Below are positions 53,927-63,358 of a stretch of DNA of 64,000 nt, piece after piece (positions within the stretch are counted from its first letter, which is position 1; the number at the start of each line of letters is the position of its first letter). The position numbers and the translations under genes are program-made. Source of the DNA: Bacteroides sp. 224 (GTDB lineage: Bacteria > Bacteroidota > Bacteroidia > Bacteroidales > Bacteroidaceae). The stretch spans positions 1 through 64,000 of the forward strand of contig NZ_QVMK01000011.1 in assembly GCF_010500995.1 (NCBI RefSeq), given 5' to 3'. Below the pieces are notes generated by a model. The model ran no database searches, was not told the DNA's origin, and worked only from the letters and a program-made list of their open reading frames with translations.

Positions 53927-55031
53927 ATTCAAAATCCCACCAAACATCCCTTTTAGCAGGCGTGCCTATGGTGTAGGGTTCTCCGATTTTAGGAACCGTT
54001 ACAGGAATACCGACAGCATCCATTAAAGGTAGAAACTCCTTAATAGGCTCGTTCCAAATATGATAGGCAGCAGCAAAACGACTCCAATGTACAGGCAGCA
54101 CCATTTTTGCTTTTAATTCTTGCGCAGTATGAACTGTTTGTTCCGGAAAAGAGTGATTAGGAATCCAATCTACATTATACTGTCCGTTTTCCAGAAAGGC
54201 AAGATCGAAGGGACCGTATTTATCTCCGATATCTTTGAAATGTTTGTTGTAACCTCCGTCACCTCCAATGAAGATGCGGTGTCCGTGTATATTGAGTACA
54301 TAAGATGTCCAGAGAGTTCTTCCTTTCTTTTTGAAACGTCCGGAGCGATGTTGTTGTGGGGTAGAGATAACCTGAATATCCTGATTGAAAACCACAGTAT
54401 CTCCCCAGTTTACTTCCTGGTAGTTGCCGGATTTCCATCCCCATTGATCCAATAAAGTACCTATCCCCAACGGTACAATGGCTTGTGTATCCTTTTTACG
54501 ATATTTGCGAACGGTATGGCAGTCCAGATGATCGTAATGATCGTGTGTAATTAGAATTAAATCAATAGGAGGGAGGTCTTTTACTTTGTAGATATGACTA
54601 CCCGGCATGCTTCGGTTAAAATAAAACATGGGAGAGGCGTAATCGCATAACACAGGATCTACTAAAATATTGAATCCTTTCGACTGAATGAGGTAAGAGG
54701 AATGTCCGAACCAAACAACCGTAGTTTCCTCGAAAACAGTATCTTTCAGATTTGTTTTTACGGAAGGTATATCTTGCGATAGTTTGGGGCGTTTTCTGAA
54801 TTTTCGATCTGTTTTCTCTTTGCGGATACGTTCATTGATGTACATAACACTATCCGTATTGTATAGATTTTGAAAAGATCTGTCCTTATAATTAGGTAAT
54901 AAAGCATATTCTGCTTCTTTCTTTTTGGAAGGATATCTCCCTACGGAGCGTATAACAGAACAACTTGAGAGTGTACCAATGCACACTAAAATCAAAAAGG
55001 TTGGAATAATCGTTTGCTTTAGGTTAGGCAT
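53925..55031 (-). CDS. Metallo-beta-lactamase-fold hydrolase lipoprotein
   Basis: The 368-residue protein has a lipoprotein signal ending LSSCS and an MBL-fold domain with LILITHDHYDHLDCHTV (zinc ligands) and the later HWSRF. It belongs to the UlaG/RomA/NAPE-PLD-like group. As a lipoprotein it may act in the periplasm on lipids. It lies downstream of the 22-bp repeat element at 55071-55250, which is placed in the same relative position as the copy in front of folB. Confidence 0.85.
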   Translation of the reverse strand: MPNLKQTIIPTFLILVCIGTLSSCSVIRSVGRYPSKKKEAEYALLPNYKDRSFQNLYNTDSVMYINERIRKEKTDRKFRKRPKLSQDIPSVKTNLKDTVFEETTVVWFGHSSYLIQSKGFNILVDPVLCDYASPMFYFNRSMPGSHIYKVKDLPPIDLILITHDHYDHLDCHTVRKYRKKDTQAIVPLGIGTLLDQWGWKSGNYQEVNWGDTVVFNQDIQVISTPQQHRSGRFKKKGRTLWTSYVLNIHGHRIFIGGDGGYNKHFKDIGDKYGPFDLAFLENGQYNVDWIPNHSFPEQTVHTAQELKAKMVLPVHWSRFAAAYHIWNEPIKEFLPLMDAVGIPVTVPKIGEPYTIGTPAKRDVWWDFE

Positions 55032-55070
55032 AATTGGTTAGCAATAACTGTTTATGTAAAGATAACCAAA

Positions 55071-55250
55071 ACTAACTGATCTTACCCAATCTTCGTTGAA
55101 CAATTTTTCTCTGCGATATATTTTTGATTGCTTTAGCAAGATTTTGCCGCGGCCGCAACGAGATTCTTCCACGGCCGTAACCAGGTCTTGCCACGGCCGT
55201 AACAAGAATTTGCCGCGGCCGCAATAAAACCTTGCCGCGGGCGTGGCAAG
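55071..55250. repeat. 22-bp palindromic array with conserved flank, copy 2 (inverted)
   Basis: Five 22-bp units (55141, 55163, 55185, 55207, 55229) have TTGCC-RCGGCCG-YAACA type sequence; the last has GCGGGCGT. The 70-bp flank at 55071-55140 matches the flank of the array at 41007-41116 in reverse complement at about 80 percent identity. Read on its own strand, the array comes before the flank and then the leftward metallo-hydrolase gene. Confidence 0.85.
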
Positions 55251-55257
55251 GTTATTT

Positions 55258-55279
55258 AAAGAGTACACGTGTCAAGTAT
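55258..55279. repeat. Single 22-bp unit of the AGTACACGTGTCAAG family
   Basis: One unit of the family at 3645-3710 and 36288-36375 lies 7 bp after the end of the CGGCCG array. Both families thus occur side by side here. Confidence 0.75.
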
Positions 55280-55332
55280 ACACATGCTCAGGTTATTATT
55301 TCTTACAGGATATGCTTAGCGTTGCTTAGATG

Positions 55333-56331
55333 TTATTTTGTAGTTCTCAATCTGATTCTATATGCTACATCAATCGTTATTAAGTGTCCATAACGAAATT
55401 CGGTTTTCGGATTAATATGAATCAATTTGGGAAAATACATAATGCCTAAACTAAAATTCTTTGTAGGTGTATAGTAGGCTGACAATATGAATCCTATATT
55501 CTTTTCTGTAAGCTTTTTGTTCGGAGGGCGAATTCCATTGTGAAATGTTTCAAAATCGTCATTATCTCCATAATAATTATGTCGCCACGTGTCTTTAGAA
55601 AAAGATAGGCCATAACCATAAATAAAAGATTTATATCGATGGTTATTGGTTAATCCCACATATATTGAATTTGCGAATTCTTTTTCGCCGGAAGAGTAAT
55701 CAACGGGAGCTGGAAGAGGAAGGAAAAAATCTAATCCTCCTCCTGCAAAAAGACTTAAATACATTTTGTCTGTATGGTAATAATCAAGTCCGATTAATGC
55801 TCCTATAAAACCTATAGAGTTTTTTGTTTTTTCATTATGCAAATTAAGTGTAAACTGATTTATGTAGGGCAAAGATAATCTCAAATCAATTGTTCCTTTT
55901 TTATAAGTTTCTAATTTACTGATAATTCGCTTAGAATGAAAAGAGTCTATAGGTGCTAAAAAATCATGAACTTTCAGCATTTGAGCTTTTAATCTAATAT
56001 CGGAATTGAATAGGGTTGGCTTCTTATATTTATTCACTAATAGGGCATTTCCTCCAATTTTTCGGGTTTCGTTTTCAGCAAACATAAAGATTGAAGACGA
56101 ATCACAACTTTTATTAATACCATCTATACAGCTAATTTCCAGTTTTCCCAATATCTCATAATTAATAGGTATATCATGAGGCTTTTGATAAAAAACAATT
56201 GTATCTTCTTCATTTGTAGGTGAATAACTCTTCTTTATTGATCTGTGTATTTGAGGCGAACACGATGATAATAAGACTAAAATGCTTATTGTAATTGTTT
56301 TATTCAGAAAAGCAGTGACCAATTTACTCAT
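55333..56331 (-). CDS. Lipoprotein, unknown function, possible outer-membrane barrel
   Basis: The 332-residue protein has a lipoprotein signal (TISILVLLSSCS). The C-terminal half contains alternating strands with aromatic ends (YYHTDKMYLSLFAGGGLDFF, AYYTPTKNFSLGIMYFP, HLITIDVAYRIRLR) as in an outer-membrane beta barrel or porin-like protein. No family is recognised. Confidence 0.6.
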   Translation of the reverse strand: MSKLVTAFLNKTITISILVLLSSCSPQIHRSIKKSYSPTNEEDTIVFYQKPHDIPINYEILGKLEISCIDGINKSCDSSSIFMFAENETRKIGGNALLVNKYKKPTLFNSDIRLKAQMLKVHDFLAPIDSFHSKRIISKLETYKKGTIDLRLSLPYINQFTLNLHNEKTKNSIGFIGALIGLDYYHTDKMYLSLFAGGGLDFFLPLPAPVDYSSGEKEFANSIYVGLTNNHRYKSFIYGYGLSFSKDTWRHNYYGDNDDFETFHNGIRPPNKKLTEKNIGFILSAYYTPTKNFSLGIMYFPKLIHINPKTEFRYGHLITIDVAYRIRLRTTK

Positions 56332-56568
56332 ATTCCAAGCTTTACATAGTATTGATACGCAGTATTTAGAAACCGTTTTGAGTTTCTTAAACTACAAATT
56401 AAGCAAATATTTGATACAAGTAAAAGTTGTGGCATAAAAAAATGCCTTTCTCTCCCACAGAATCAGGCAGCTTTCTCTTATAGACTTAGAAATTGTTTTT
56501 AATAACTCTAAAATTGAATAAACAAAATATTAAATACTGTTATAAAACATCTGTTTTCGCACACGGAA

Positions 56569-56599
56569 TTTGCTAATATCAAAAAACTCCGTATCTTTG
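56569..56599 (+). promoter_or_regulatory. Consensus promoter of a candidate small RNA
   Basis: TTTG (56569-56572), a 19-base spacer and TATCTTTG (56592-56599) match the consensus exactly. A terminator follows 44 bp later, so it should yield a transcript of about 60 nt. Confidence 0.8.
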
Positions 56600-56605
56600 T
56601 ACTGT

Positions 56606-56667
56606 GTTTTTCATAGTATTAGATTTAAGGTTAACAAAGGTTGGGGTCAGGCGTGATCCCTTTTTTT
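56606..56667 (+). ncRNA. Candidate small RNA (about 62 nt)
   Basis: The start is inferred from the -7 box and the end from the terminator. It contains ATTAGATTTAAGGTTAACAA, followed by the hairpin GGGGTC/GATCCC and a T-run. No reading frame of note is present. My impression is that this stretch recurs ahead of genes in Bacteroidales, but I cannot check it here. Confidence 0.55.
56643..56667 (+). terminator. Terminator of the candidate small RNA
   Basis: A 6-bp stem (GGGGTC and GATCCC, one G-T pair) with a 6-base loop, followed by seven T. It precedes the topB promoter by 24 bp. Confidence 0.7.
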
Positions 56668-56690
56668 ATACCCATACGTAATCTTAACAC

Positions 56691-56721
56691 TTTATACTTT
56701 CCTGCTTTTTGCCTACCTTTG
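56691..56721 (+). promoter_or_regulatory. Promoter of topB
   Basis: TTTA (56691-56694), a 19-base spacer and TACCTTTG (56714-56721) give one mismatch to the consensus. The ATG at 56741 follows 19 bp later. Confidence 0.65.
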
Positions 56722-56740
56722 CTCATCTAAAGTAAAATCA

Positions 56741-58744
56741 ATGATAGTTTGTATTGCCGAAAAGCCCTCTGTGGCACGTGATATAGCCGATGTTCTCGGT
56801 GCCCGAAATAAAAAAGACGGATATATAGAAGGAAACGGATACCAGGTGACTTGGACATTCGGACATCTGTGTACCCTGAAAGAACCTCATGAATATACTC
56901 CTTCCTGGAAATCGTGGAGTTTGAGTAGTTTACCTATGATTCCTCCCCGTTTTGGGATTAAGTTGATAAGTAATCCTACTTATGAAAAGCAATTCCGTGT
57001 AATAGAAGAGCTGATGAAGAATGCTGATGGCATTATCAACTGCGGGGATGCCGGGCAGGAGGGAGAGCTGATACAACGTTGGGTGATGCAAAAAGCCGGA
57101 GCCAAATGCCCTGTAAAGCGTTTATGGATTTCATCGCTGACCGAAGAGGCCATTAAAGAAGGATTTGTAAAGCTGAAAGACCAAATAGAATTTCAACCTC
57201 TTTATGAGGCGGGCCTTTCAAGAGCTATTGGCGACTGGCTACTGGGAATGAATGCTACTCGCCTTTATACCCAAAAGTATGGGCAAGGTAAGCAAGTGCT
57301 TTCTATTGGTAGAGTGCAAACTCCTACATTGGCTCTGATTGTAAATAGGCAATTAGAAATACAGAATTTTGTTCCCGAACCTTATTGGGAGTTGAAAACA
57401 ATTTATAGAGACACTACCTTTTCTGTAACTAAAGGTCGGTTTACTAAAAAAGAAGAGGGGATGGAATTTCTGGAAACAGTAAAGAATGCTCCTTTCTTTG
57501 TAACAGATATTTCGGCTAAAAAAGGAACTGAGTATGCACCACGTCTCTTCGACCTGACTTCTTTACAGGTAGAGTGTAATAAGAAATTTGGTTATTCGGC
57601 AGATGAAACATTGAAGTTGATTCAGTCTTTATATGAGAAGAAGGTCACTACCTATCCTCGTGTAGATACTACTTTTCTGAGTGATGATATTTATCCAAAA
57701 TGTCCTGCTATTCTGCAAGGATTAAAAGATTACACGGTATTGGTTTCTGCCTTGAATTTGGCGAAGCTTCCTAAATCTAAAAAGGTATTTGATAGTTCGA
57801 AAGTAACCGATCACCATGCCATTATTCCTACCGGTGTGCATCCGCAGAACCTTACAGATATGGAAAAGCAGGTGTTCGATTTAATAGCCCGTCGTTTTAT
57901 TGCTTCCTTTTATCCCGATTGTAAAGTCTCTACCACTACTATATTGGGCGAAGTAGAAAAGATTGAGTTTAAAGTAACCGGAAAACAAATACTGGAGCCC
58001 GGTTGGCGCGTTGTTTTTGCCAAAGAACAGGTTGAGGAAAAAGAAGGCGACGAAGAGCGCGTATTGCCCGAATTTGTAAAAGGAGAAAGTGGACCGCATG
58101 TGCCCGACCTGAACGAAAAGTGGACACAGCCCCCCAAGCTCTACACCGAAGCTACCTTGTTGCGCGCCATGGAAACAGCAGGTAAGTTAGTTGATAATGA
58201 TGAATTGAGAGACGCGTTAAAGGAGAACGGTATCGGACGCCCTTCTACTCGCGCGGCTATCATAGAAACGCTTTTCAAACGGAACTATATTCGTAAAGAG
58301 AAAAAGAACCTGATAGCTACCCCTACCGGCATGGAATTGATACAACTCATTCACGAGGAACTCCTGAAATCTGCCGAACTAACCGGTATCTGGGAAAAGA
58401 AGCTACGCGAAATAGAAAAGAAAACGTATGATGCCCGACAGTTTCTGGAAGAGCTTAAACAGATGGTTACCGAAATCGTAAACAGCGTACTCTCGGACAA
58501 CAGTAACCGACGGATTACAATTCAGGATGTTTCCATTCCTGTAAAAGAAGAAAAAGCAAAGAAGGAACCCAAGAAGAGAGAGAGTAAACCACGGGCTAAG
58601 AAAGTAAAAGAGGAAAAGTCAAAGGCTGTCATTCAAGAAGGACAAGTTTGTCCGGTATGTGGTAAGGGAACGGTTATAAAAGGGAAAACGGCATTTGGTT
58701 GCTCGGAATGGAGGAATGGGTGTCAGTTTAGGGAATCGTTTTGA
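56741..58744 (+). CDS. topB: DNA topoisomerase III (type IA)
   Basis: The 667-residue protein starts with the Toprim domain (CIAEKPSVARDIADVL, NCGDAGQEGELIQRWV) and contains the catalytic Tyr in TTYPRVDTTFL, the GIGRPSTRAAIIETL motif and a C-terminal zinc ribbon (CPVCGKGTVIKGKTAFGC). It relaxes and decatenates single-stranded DNA. The lysine-rich linker (KEEKAKKEPKKRESKPRAKK) is typical. Confidence 0.96.
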   Translation: MIVCIAEKPSVARDIADVLGARNKKDGYIEGNGYQVTWTFGHLCTLKEPHEYTPSWKSWSLSSLPMIPPRFGIKLISNPTYEKQFRVIEELMKNADGIINCGDAGQEGELIQRWVMQKAGAKCPVKRLWISSLTEEAIKEGFVKLKDQIEFQPLYEAGLSRAIGDWLLGMNATRLYTQKYGQGKQVLSIGRVQTPTLALIVNRQLEIQNFVPEPYWELKTIYRDTTFSVTKGRFTKKEEGMEFLETVKNAPFFVTDISAKKGTEYAPRLFDLTSLQVECNKKFGYSADETLKLIQSLYEKKVTTYPRVDTTFLSDDIYPKCPAILQGLKDYTVLVSALNLAKLPKSKKVFDSSKVTDHHAIIPTGVHPQNLTDMEKQVFDLIARRFIASFYPDCKVSTTTILGEVEKIEFKVTGKQILEPGWRVVFAKEQVEEKEGDEERVLPEFVKGESGPHVPDLNEKWTQPPKLYTEATLLRAMETAGKLVDNDELRDALKENGIGRPSTRAAIIETLFKRNYIRKEKKNLIATPTGMELIQLIHEELLKSAELTGIWEKKLREIEKKTYDARQFLEELKQMVTEIVNSVLSDNSNRRITIQDVSIPVKEEKAKKEPKKRESKPRAKKVKEEKSKAVIQEGQVCPVCGKGTVIKGKTAFGCSEWRNGCQFRESF

Positions 58745-58746
58745 AT

Positions 58747-58784
58747 ATGAGGGTGTGTCAAAAATGTCAATGACACACCCTCAT
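58747..58784. terminator. Hairpin between convergent topB and dipeptidase genes
   Basis: A 14-bp stem, ATGAGGGTGTGTCA pairing with TGACACACCCTCAT, around a 10-base loop. It has no T-run, but its position between two convergent genes suggests that it ends both transcripts. The core GGGTGTGTCA recurs at 43074. Confidence 0.55.
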
Positions 58785-58788
58785 AGTA

Positions 58789-60204
58789 TTACATTTCCCC
58801 GTAAGCCTTATAGAACTCTACCACAGCCACAATTCCCTTCCGGAAAATATCCAGGCTAAAGTTCTCGTTCGGAGAATGAATGGCATCTGATTCTAAACCA
58901 AATCCCATTAATACCGTTTTTACTCCTAATACTTGTTCGAACGTAGAAATAATAGGAATACTTCCACCACGACGAACGGCTAATGGTTTCTTACCAAATG
59001 CTACTTCAAAACCTTTCTCGGCTGCTTTATAGGCAGGAAGTGTAATGGGGCAAACATATCCTTCGCCACCGTGCATAGGAGTTACTTTTACCTGTACCGT
59101 ATCAGGAACAATGGATGCTATATAGTCAATAAACATTTGCGATATCTTGTGATGTTCCTGGTGGGGCACCAATCGACAAGAAACTTTGGCATAAGCTTTA
59201 GAAGGGAGTACTGTTTTAGAACCTTCGCCTGTATATCCACCCCAAATGCCACAAACGTCAAAAGAAGGGCGACAGCTATTGCGCTCTAAGGTAGAATATC
59301 CTTTCTCGCCAAATAATTCTTTTACGCCAATGGAAGCTTTATATTTTTCTTCATTGAAAGGAATACTTGCAATCATGTCCCGTTCTTCTTTAGAGAGTTC
59401 TTCTACATCGTCATAGAATCCCGGAATGGTAATGCGACCGTCTTTATCAATCACCTTATCTATAATGCTGCAAAGTGTATTTATAGGGTTGGCAACCGCA
59501 CCACCAAAGTGACCGGAATGCAGATCGCGGTTGGGGCCTGTTACTTCTATTTCCCAATAAGCCAATCCGCGGAGTCCGGTGGTCAACGAAGGAAGATCGG
59601 CACCTAACATACTGGTATCGCTTACCAGAATAATATCAGATTTGAGCAATTCTTTATGTTCTTTGCAGAATGCTTCAAGGCTGGGGGAACCTATTTCTTC
59701 TTCTCCTTCAAAAATAAATTTTACGTTCGTTGTTAACAAGTTATTCTTAACGAGGTATTCGAATGCTTTTACCTGAATGAAGGCTTGTCCTTTATCATCG
59801 TCGGCACCACGAGCCCAGATATAGCCATCGCGTATTTCTGCTTCGAATGGCTCGCTTTTCCAAAGGTCGAACGGTTCGGCAGGCATTACATCGTAATGAG
59901 CATATACCAATACGGTTTTGGCTTTCGGGTCGATGATCTTCTTTCCAAATACGATTGGGTTACCGGCCGACGGCATAATTTCTACTTCATCGGCTCCGGC
60001 CTCTAATAGTAGTTCTTTCCATCTTTCGGCACATTTTTGCATATCTGCTTTATGCTCCGGTTTAGCACTGATACTGGGAATGCGGATGAGGCTGAATAAG
60101 TCTTCCATCATCGCAGATTCGTTTTCTTGGATGTAGAGCCTCACCCCATCCCTCTCCGAGGGAGAGGGAGCTTGGTTAGCTCTGTCTTTCATTTTCTTTT
60201 CCAT
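58789..60204 (-). CDS. M20-family dipeptidase
   Basis: The 471-residue protein has the M20 zinc-site motifs YAHYDVMPAEPFDLW, ARGADDDKGQ and FEGEEEIGSPSLEAF, and the C-terminal GFGLESDAIHSPNENF. It cleaves small peptides. The first 25 residues (MKDRANQAPSPSERDGVRL) are encoded by a copy of a GC-rich repeat (60137-60172). The family usually starts just before the YIQEN segment, so the repeat seems to have been incorporated into the frame. Confidence 0.88.
   Translation of the reverse strand: MEKKMKDRANQAPSPSERDGVRLYIQENESAMMEDLFSLIRIPSISAKPEHKADMQKCAERWKELLLEAGADEVEIMPSAGNPIVFGKKIIDPKAKTVLVYAHYDVMPAEPFDLWKSEPFEAEIRDGYIWARGADDDKGQAFIQVKAFEYLVKNNLLTTNVKFIFEGEEEIGSPSLEAFCKEHKELLKSDIILVSDTSMLGADLPSLTTGLRGLAYWEIEVTGPNRDLHSGHFGGAVANPINTLCSIIDKVIDKDGRITIPGFYDDVEELSKEERDMIASIPFNEEKYKASIGVKELFGEKGYSTLERNSCRPSFDVCGIWGGYTGEGSKTVLPSKAYAKVSCRLVPHQEHHKISQMFIDYIASIVPDTVQVKVTPMHGGEGYVCPITLPAYKAAEKGFEVAFGKKPLAVRRGGSIPIISTFEQVLGVKTVLMGFGLESDAIHSPNENFSLDIFRKGIVAVVEFYKAYGEM
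60137..60172. repeat. CCCTCTCC...GGGAGAGG element, copy 2, inside a gene
   Basis: A GC-rich palindromic element (AGCCTCACCCCATCCCTC and its GAGGGAGAGGGAG arm) of the same type as at 10923 and 60246. It lies in frame at the 5' end of the M20 gene and encodes SPSERDGVR. Confidence 0.7.
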
Positions 60205-60245
60205 TTTAATATAGAGTATATTTAAAGTTAATTTGCCGAATGGTT

Positions 60246-60279
60246 CCCCCTCTCCTTTGGAGAGGGCTGGGGAGAGGCT
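60246..60279. repeat. CCCTCTCC...GGGAGAGGC element, copy 3
   Basis: CCCCCTCTCCTTTGGAGAGG followed by GCTGGGGAGAGGCTT. It lies between the chorismate synthase and dipeptidase genes, about 70 bp from copy 2. Confidence 0.7.
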
Positions 60280-60280
60280 T

Positions 60281-61357
60281 CTACAATTGAGTTGTTCTAT
60301 CTATTAAATAAAAATCAAGTATTGTCATAGCTGTCATGGCTTCTACAATGGGTACGGCACGAGGGAGTACACATGGGTCATGTCGGCCTTTAGCTTGCAG
60401 AGTAGTATCTACGCCATCGGCATTTACGGTATGTTGTTCCATTAATACAGTAGGAACGGGTTTGAAGGCTACCCGGAAATAAATATCCTGCCCATTGCTG
60501 ATGCCTCCTTGTATACCTCCGGAATGATTGGTGTGGGTAGAGATCACTCCGTCTTTGTTATAGAATACATCGTTCTGTTCCGAGCCTTTAAGTTTTAGTC
60601 CTTTAAAACCTTCTCCGTATTCAAAGGCTTTGGCAGCATTGATGCTGAGCATGGCACCTCCCAAAGCTGCGTGTAACTTACCGAATACAGGTTCTCCTAA
60701 ACCGATAGGGCAATTTTGGATAACACAAGTTACAATTCCGCCAATGGTGTCGCCTTCGTTTTTTATTTGGGCAATGTATTCCTCCATTTCCTTGGCTAAT
60801 TCAGGATCGGGGCAACGAACGGCATTTGTTTCCGCTACGCTTAAATCATAATCTTTATAATTTCCATCCAATTTTAAGTAGCCAACCTGAGAAGTATAAG
60901 CTTTCACCCCAATACCCAATTGCTTGAGAGCAATTTTGGCTAAGGCTCCGGCAACTACCCGTGATATGGTTTCGCGAGCAGAAGAACGCCCTCCACCACG
61001 ATGATCCCGTATACCATATTTAATCGAATAAGTGTAATCGGCATGAGATGGGCGATACACTTCTTTCAGGTTATTATAATCGTTGGAATGTTGATTCTCA
61101 TTCCAAACAATAAATCCAATAGGCGCACCGGTTGATTTTCCTTCAAAGATTCCGGAGAGGAATTCTACTTTATCACCTTCTTTCCGGTTGGTGGTTATGT
61201 TAGATTGTCCGGGCCGACGGCGATTAAGTTCTGCTTGTACAAAATCCATGTCTATGGTAACACCGGCAGGAAATCCGTCAATTACTCCACCGATTCCTTG
61301 TCCATGAGACTCGCCGAAACTGGTAAGTCTGAATATATTTCCAAATGAATTGAACAT
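60281..61357 (-). CDS. aroC: Chorismate synthase
   Basis: The 358-residue protein has [20 protein letters not shown], the [20 protein letters not shown] region, [20 protein letters not shown] and the C-terminal [18 protein letters not shown]. It makes chorismate for aromatic amino acids, folate and quinones, using reduced FMN. The dipeptidase gene follows 77 bp downstream, with repeat copy 3 between the two genes. Confidence 0.97.
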   Translation of the reverse strand: MFNSFGNIFRLTSFGESHGQGIGGVIDGFPAGVTIDMDFVQAELNRRRPGQSNITTNRKEGDKVEFLSGIFEGKSTGAPIGFIVWNENQHSNDYNNLKEVYRPSHADYTYSIKYGIRDHRGGGRSSARETISRVVAGALAKIALKQLGIGVKAYTSQVGYLKLDGNYKDYDLSVAETNAVRCPDPELAKEMEEYIAQIKNEGDTIGGIVTCVIQNCPIGLGEPVFGKLHAALGGAMLSINAAKAFEYGEGFKGLKLKGSEQNDVFYNKDGVISTHTNHSGGIQGGISNGQDIYFRVAFKPVPTVLMEQHTVNADGVDTTLQAKGRHDPCVLPRAVPIVEAMTAMTILDFYLIDRTTQL

Positions 61358-61498
61358 ATTGAATTAAAGGTTTTGGTTTTATAGCCTCAAATTTATGTAA
61401 AAAAATGTTTGAAAACAATTATCTGCGGTAAATTTATAGGGTATTATTGTGTTAGATGCTTTGGCGTGTATACAAAGAATAAAAAATTATTTTGTTCT

Positions 61499-63340
61499 TT
61501 ATTCTTCTATAAACTCCCCATATTCATTATATACACTTTGGTCGAGGTGGTATTTTCTTTTACTTATACGAGTTATTGAATAATTGTGCGCTTTGGCAGG
61601 TACAATAAATTCTCCTTTTCTATTAATTAAACCATACTTCTTGTTGTACTCAACAACTGTTATCCCATGCAAAAAAGGTTCTGCTCTATCATAAATCAAT
61701 GGCAATACAATTTTTCCGTTGACATCAATAAATCCATATTTTCTATTTTTATCAGTAACAACAGCTAAACCTTCGGAGAACTCTGTCGCTCTCAGATACT
61801 GTGTTAGCGGTATTGCCTGTTCGCCTGCTTCATCAACAAACATTACCGGTCTTTCACCTCTTCCCACTGATACGCTCACTAATGCCCTTCCGTTTGTATA
61901 GTCGCTTATCTGGTCGTAAGTTACAGGCAAAACGGTTTCGCCTTTAGTATTTATTAATCCGCATTCATCATCTATAAAAACACGTATTATATCTTCGCTG
62001 CCTTCAATGCCTTCAATCCTGTCGTATATATAAGGTGTTACAGCTTTCCTTTCTGCATTCCACAATGCCTTTTTTCCGTCTTTTTCAACAGAAACACAAG
62101 TGTTTGTAACTGCCCTTACAGATTGTATCTCGGGTATTTTCATTAGTTGTTCCTTGTCGGTATCCAGGAAGTAAATCTCGTAAACAGGCTCCTCCTCTTC
62201 GTTGTTTTGCGTTTTAGTATAGTAATATAAATCATTTTTCTGATACAAATTTTTATAGGTGGAGTACATCACAAGTTCGCCTGCCTGATTTAAAAAGCAG
62301 TTTTCTTTTTTGTTGGTATCAAACGCGTAAATCAGTTTTTGAATATTGGGATTTTTGTTTACTAAAGTAAAATTGATTTGCTTTGATGCTGTGTTGGTAG
62401 GCATATACACAATAAACGAACTTACATTGCCCTTGAAAAAGCCCGTATAGCTCTTTTCATTATTGTTTATTGGTGGTAGTTTAGAGTATGTTTTTCTTAC
62501 AGCTTTCTTCAACTCATCAACTGTTTTAAAATTGTTGGCTTCATTTACAAGTTTTTTTAAAGCCTTAGCATATACTTTACTTGTCTCCTTTACTCCTTTT
62601 GTTCCCGATGAAGATGATGAAGATTTTAAAACTTTGCCTTCATCGTTTAAAGCAATGATTTTTTCATAATTCTTGGCCTTACCTGTAAAAATAAGCTCGG
62701 CCATATTACCTTGCATTTTAGCAACTTTAATGCTTCCCCCATCAAAATTTACTTCATCTGTAAACTCGTATTGTTTATAATCTTCGATATAGGAATAGCT
62801 AATGGTGGTTTGTATACTGTCTATTACCTTGGTTGTGTTCATATCTCCCCAGCTATAAAATTTCTGTATTTTATCGTCAACACTACCATCGTGAAAAAAT
62901 ATTTTATTAGCTTGGTAATCTGCATTTCCGGAAGTTTCATCAAAATAATCTACCCGTACCTTGATTGTGGTTTTTGGATATTTATAGTATTGTAATATAT
63001 AAGCATTGGCAGAGAATTTTTTGTATTCCTTTTCAATATCTTCAGGTTTCGCAAATGTTGGAAACTCGGAGTATGACTCGTCTTCCTTAGCATATTCTTT
63101 GGGAGTTTCGTTTCCGAAAAAAGAACCGCCATTAAACAAAGCCTCAAGCTGCTGATAGTCCTCATATTCTTTTTTCAGGAATTCTTTTGCTTCGTCAAGG
63201 TTCATTTCATCAAATTGAGAAATAAATTTATCAACCACCTCTTGTGAGTTGATTTTACCAGAACAGGCTGTTAGTAATACAATTGTAGGGAGTATTATTG
63301 TTTTTCTGATGATTGTTGTGAATGCTCTTTTCATTTTCAT
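61499..63340 (-). CDS. WG-repeat lipoprotein
   Basis: The 613-residue protein starts with a lipoprotein signal ending LLTACS. An N-terminal region of about 290 residues has no known domain. The C-terminal half holds WG repeats (KDGKKALWNAERKAVTPYIY, DECGLINTKGETVLPVTYDQ, NRKYGFIDVNGKIVLPLIYD, NKKYGLINRKGEFIVPAKA). WG-repeat proteins are extracellular or periplasmic; ligands are unknown. It is a close duplicate of the next gene upstream (63359 onward). Confidence 0.85.
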   Translation of the reverse strand: MKMKRAFTTIIRKTIILPTIVLLTACSGKINSQEVVDKFISQFDEMNLDEAKEFLKKEYEDYQQLEALFNGGSFFGNETPKEYAKEDESYSEFPTFAKPEDIEKEYKKFSANAYILQYYKYPKTTIKVRVDYFDETSGNADYQANKIFFHDGSVDDKIQKFYSWGDMNTTKVIDSIQTTISYSYIEDYKQYEFTDEVNFDGGSIKVAKMQGNMAELIFTGKAKNYEKIIALNDEGKVLKSSSSSSGTKGVKETSKVYAKALKKLVNEANNFKTVDELKKAVRKTYSKLPPINNNEKSYTGFFKGNVSSFIVYMPTNTASKQINFTLVNKNPNIQKLIYAFDTNKKENCFLNQAGELVMYSTYKNLYQKNDLYYYTKTQNNEEEEPVYEIYFLDTDKEQLMKIPEIQSVRAVTNTCVSVEKDGKKALWNAERKAVTPYIYDRIEGIEGSEDIIRVFIDDECGLINTKGETVLPVTYDQISDYTNGRALVSVSVGRGERPVMFVDEAGEQAIPLTQYLRATEFSEGLAVVTDKNRKYGFIDVNGKIVLPLIYDRAEPFLHGITVVEYNKKYGLINRKGEFIVPAKAHNYSITRISKRKYHLDQSVYNEYGEFIEE

Positions 63341-63358
63341 TATTATTATTAATATTCT

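Larger units (their letters stand above)
56332..56740. other. Divergent intergenic region with candidate small RNA
   Basis: A 409-bp gap between divergent genes. It contains a promoter-to-terminator unit (56569-56667) and the topB promoter (56691-56721). Confidence 0.6.
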
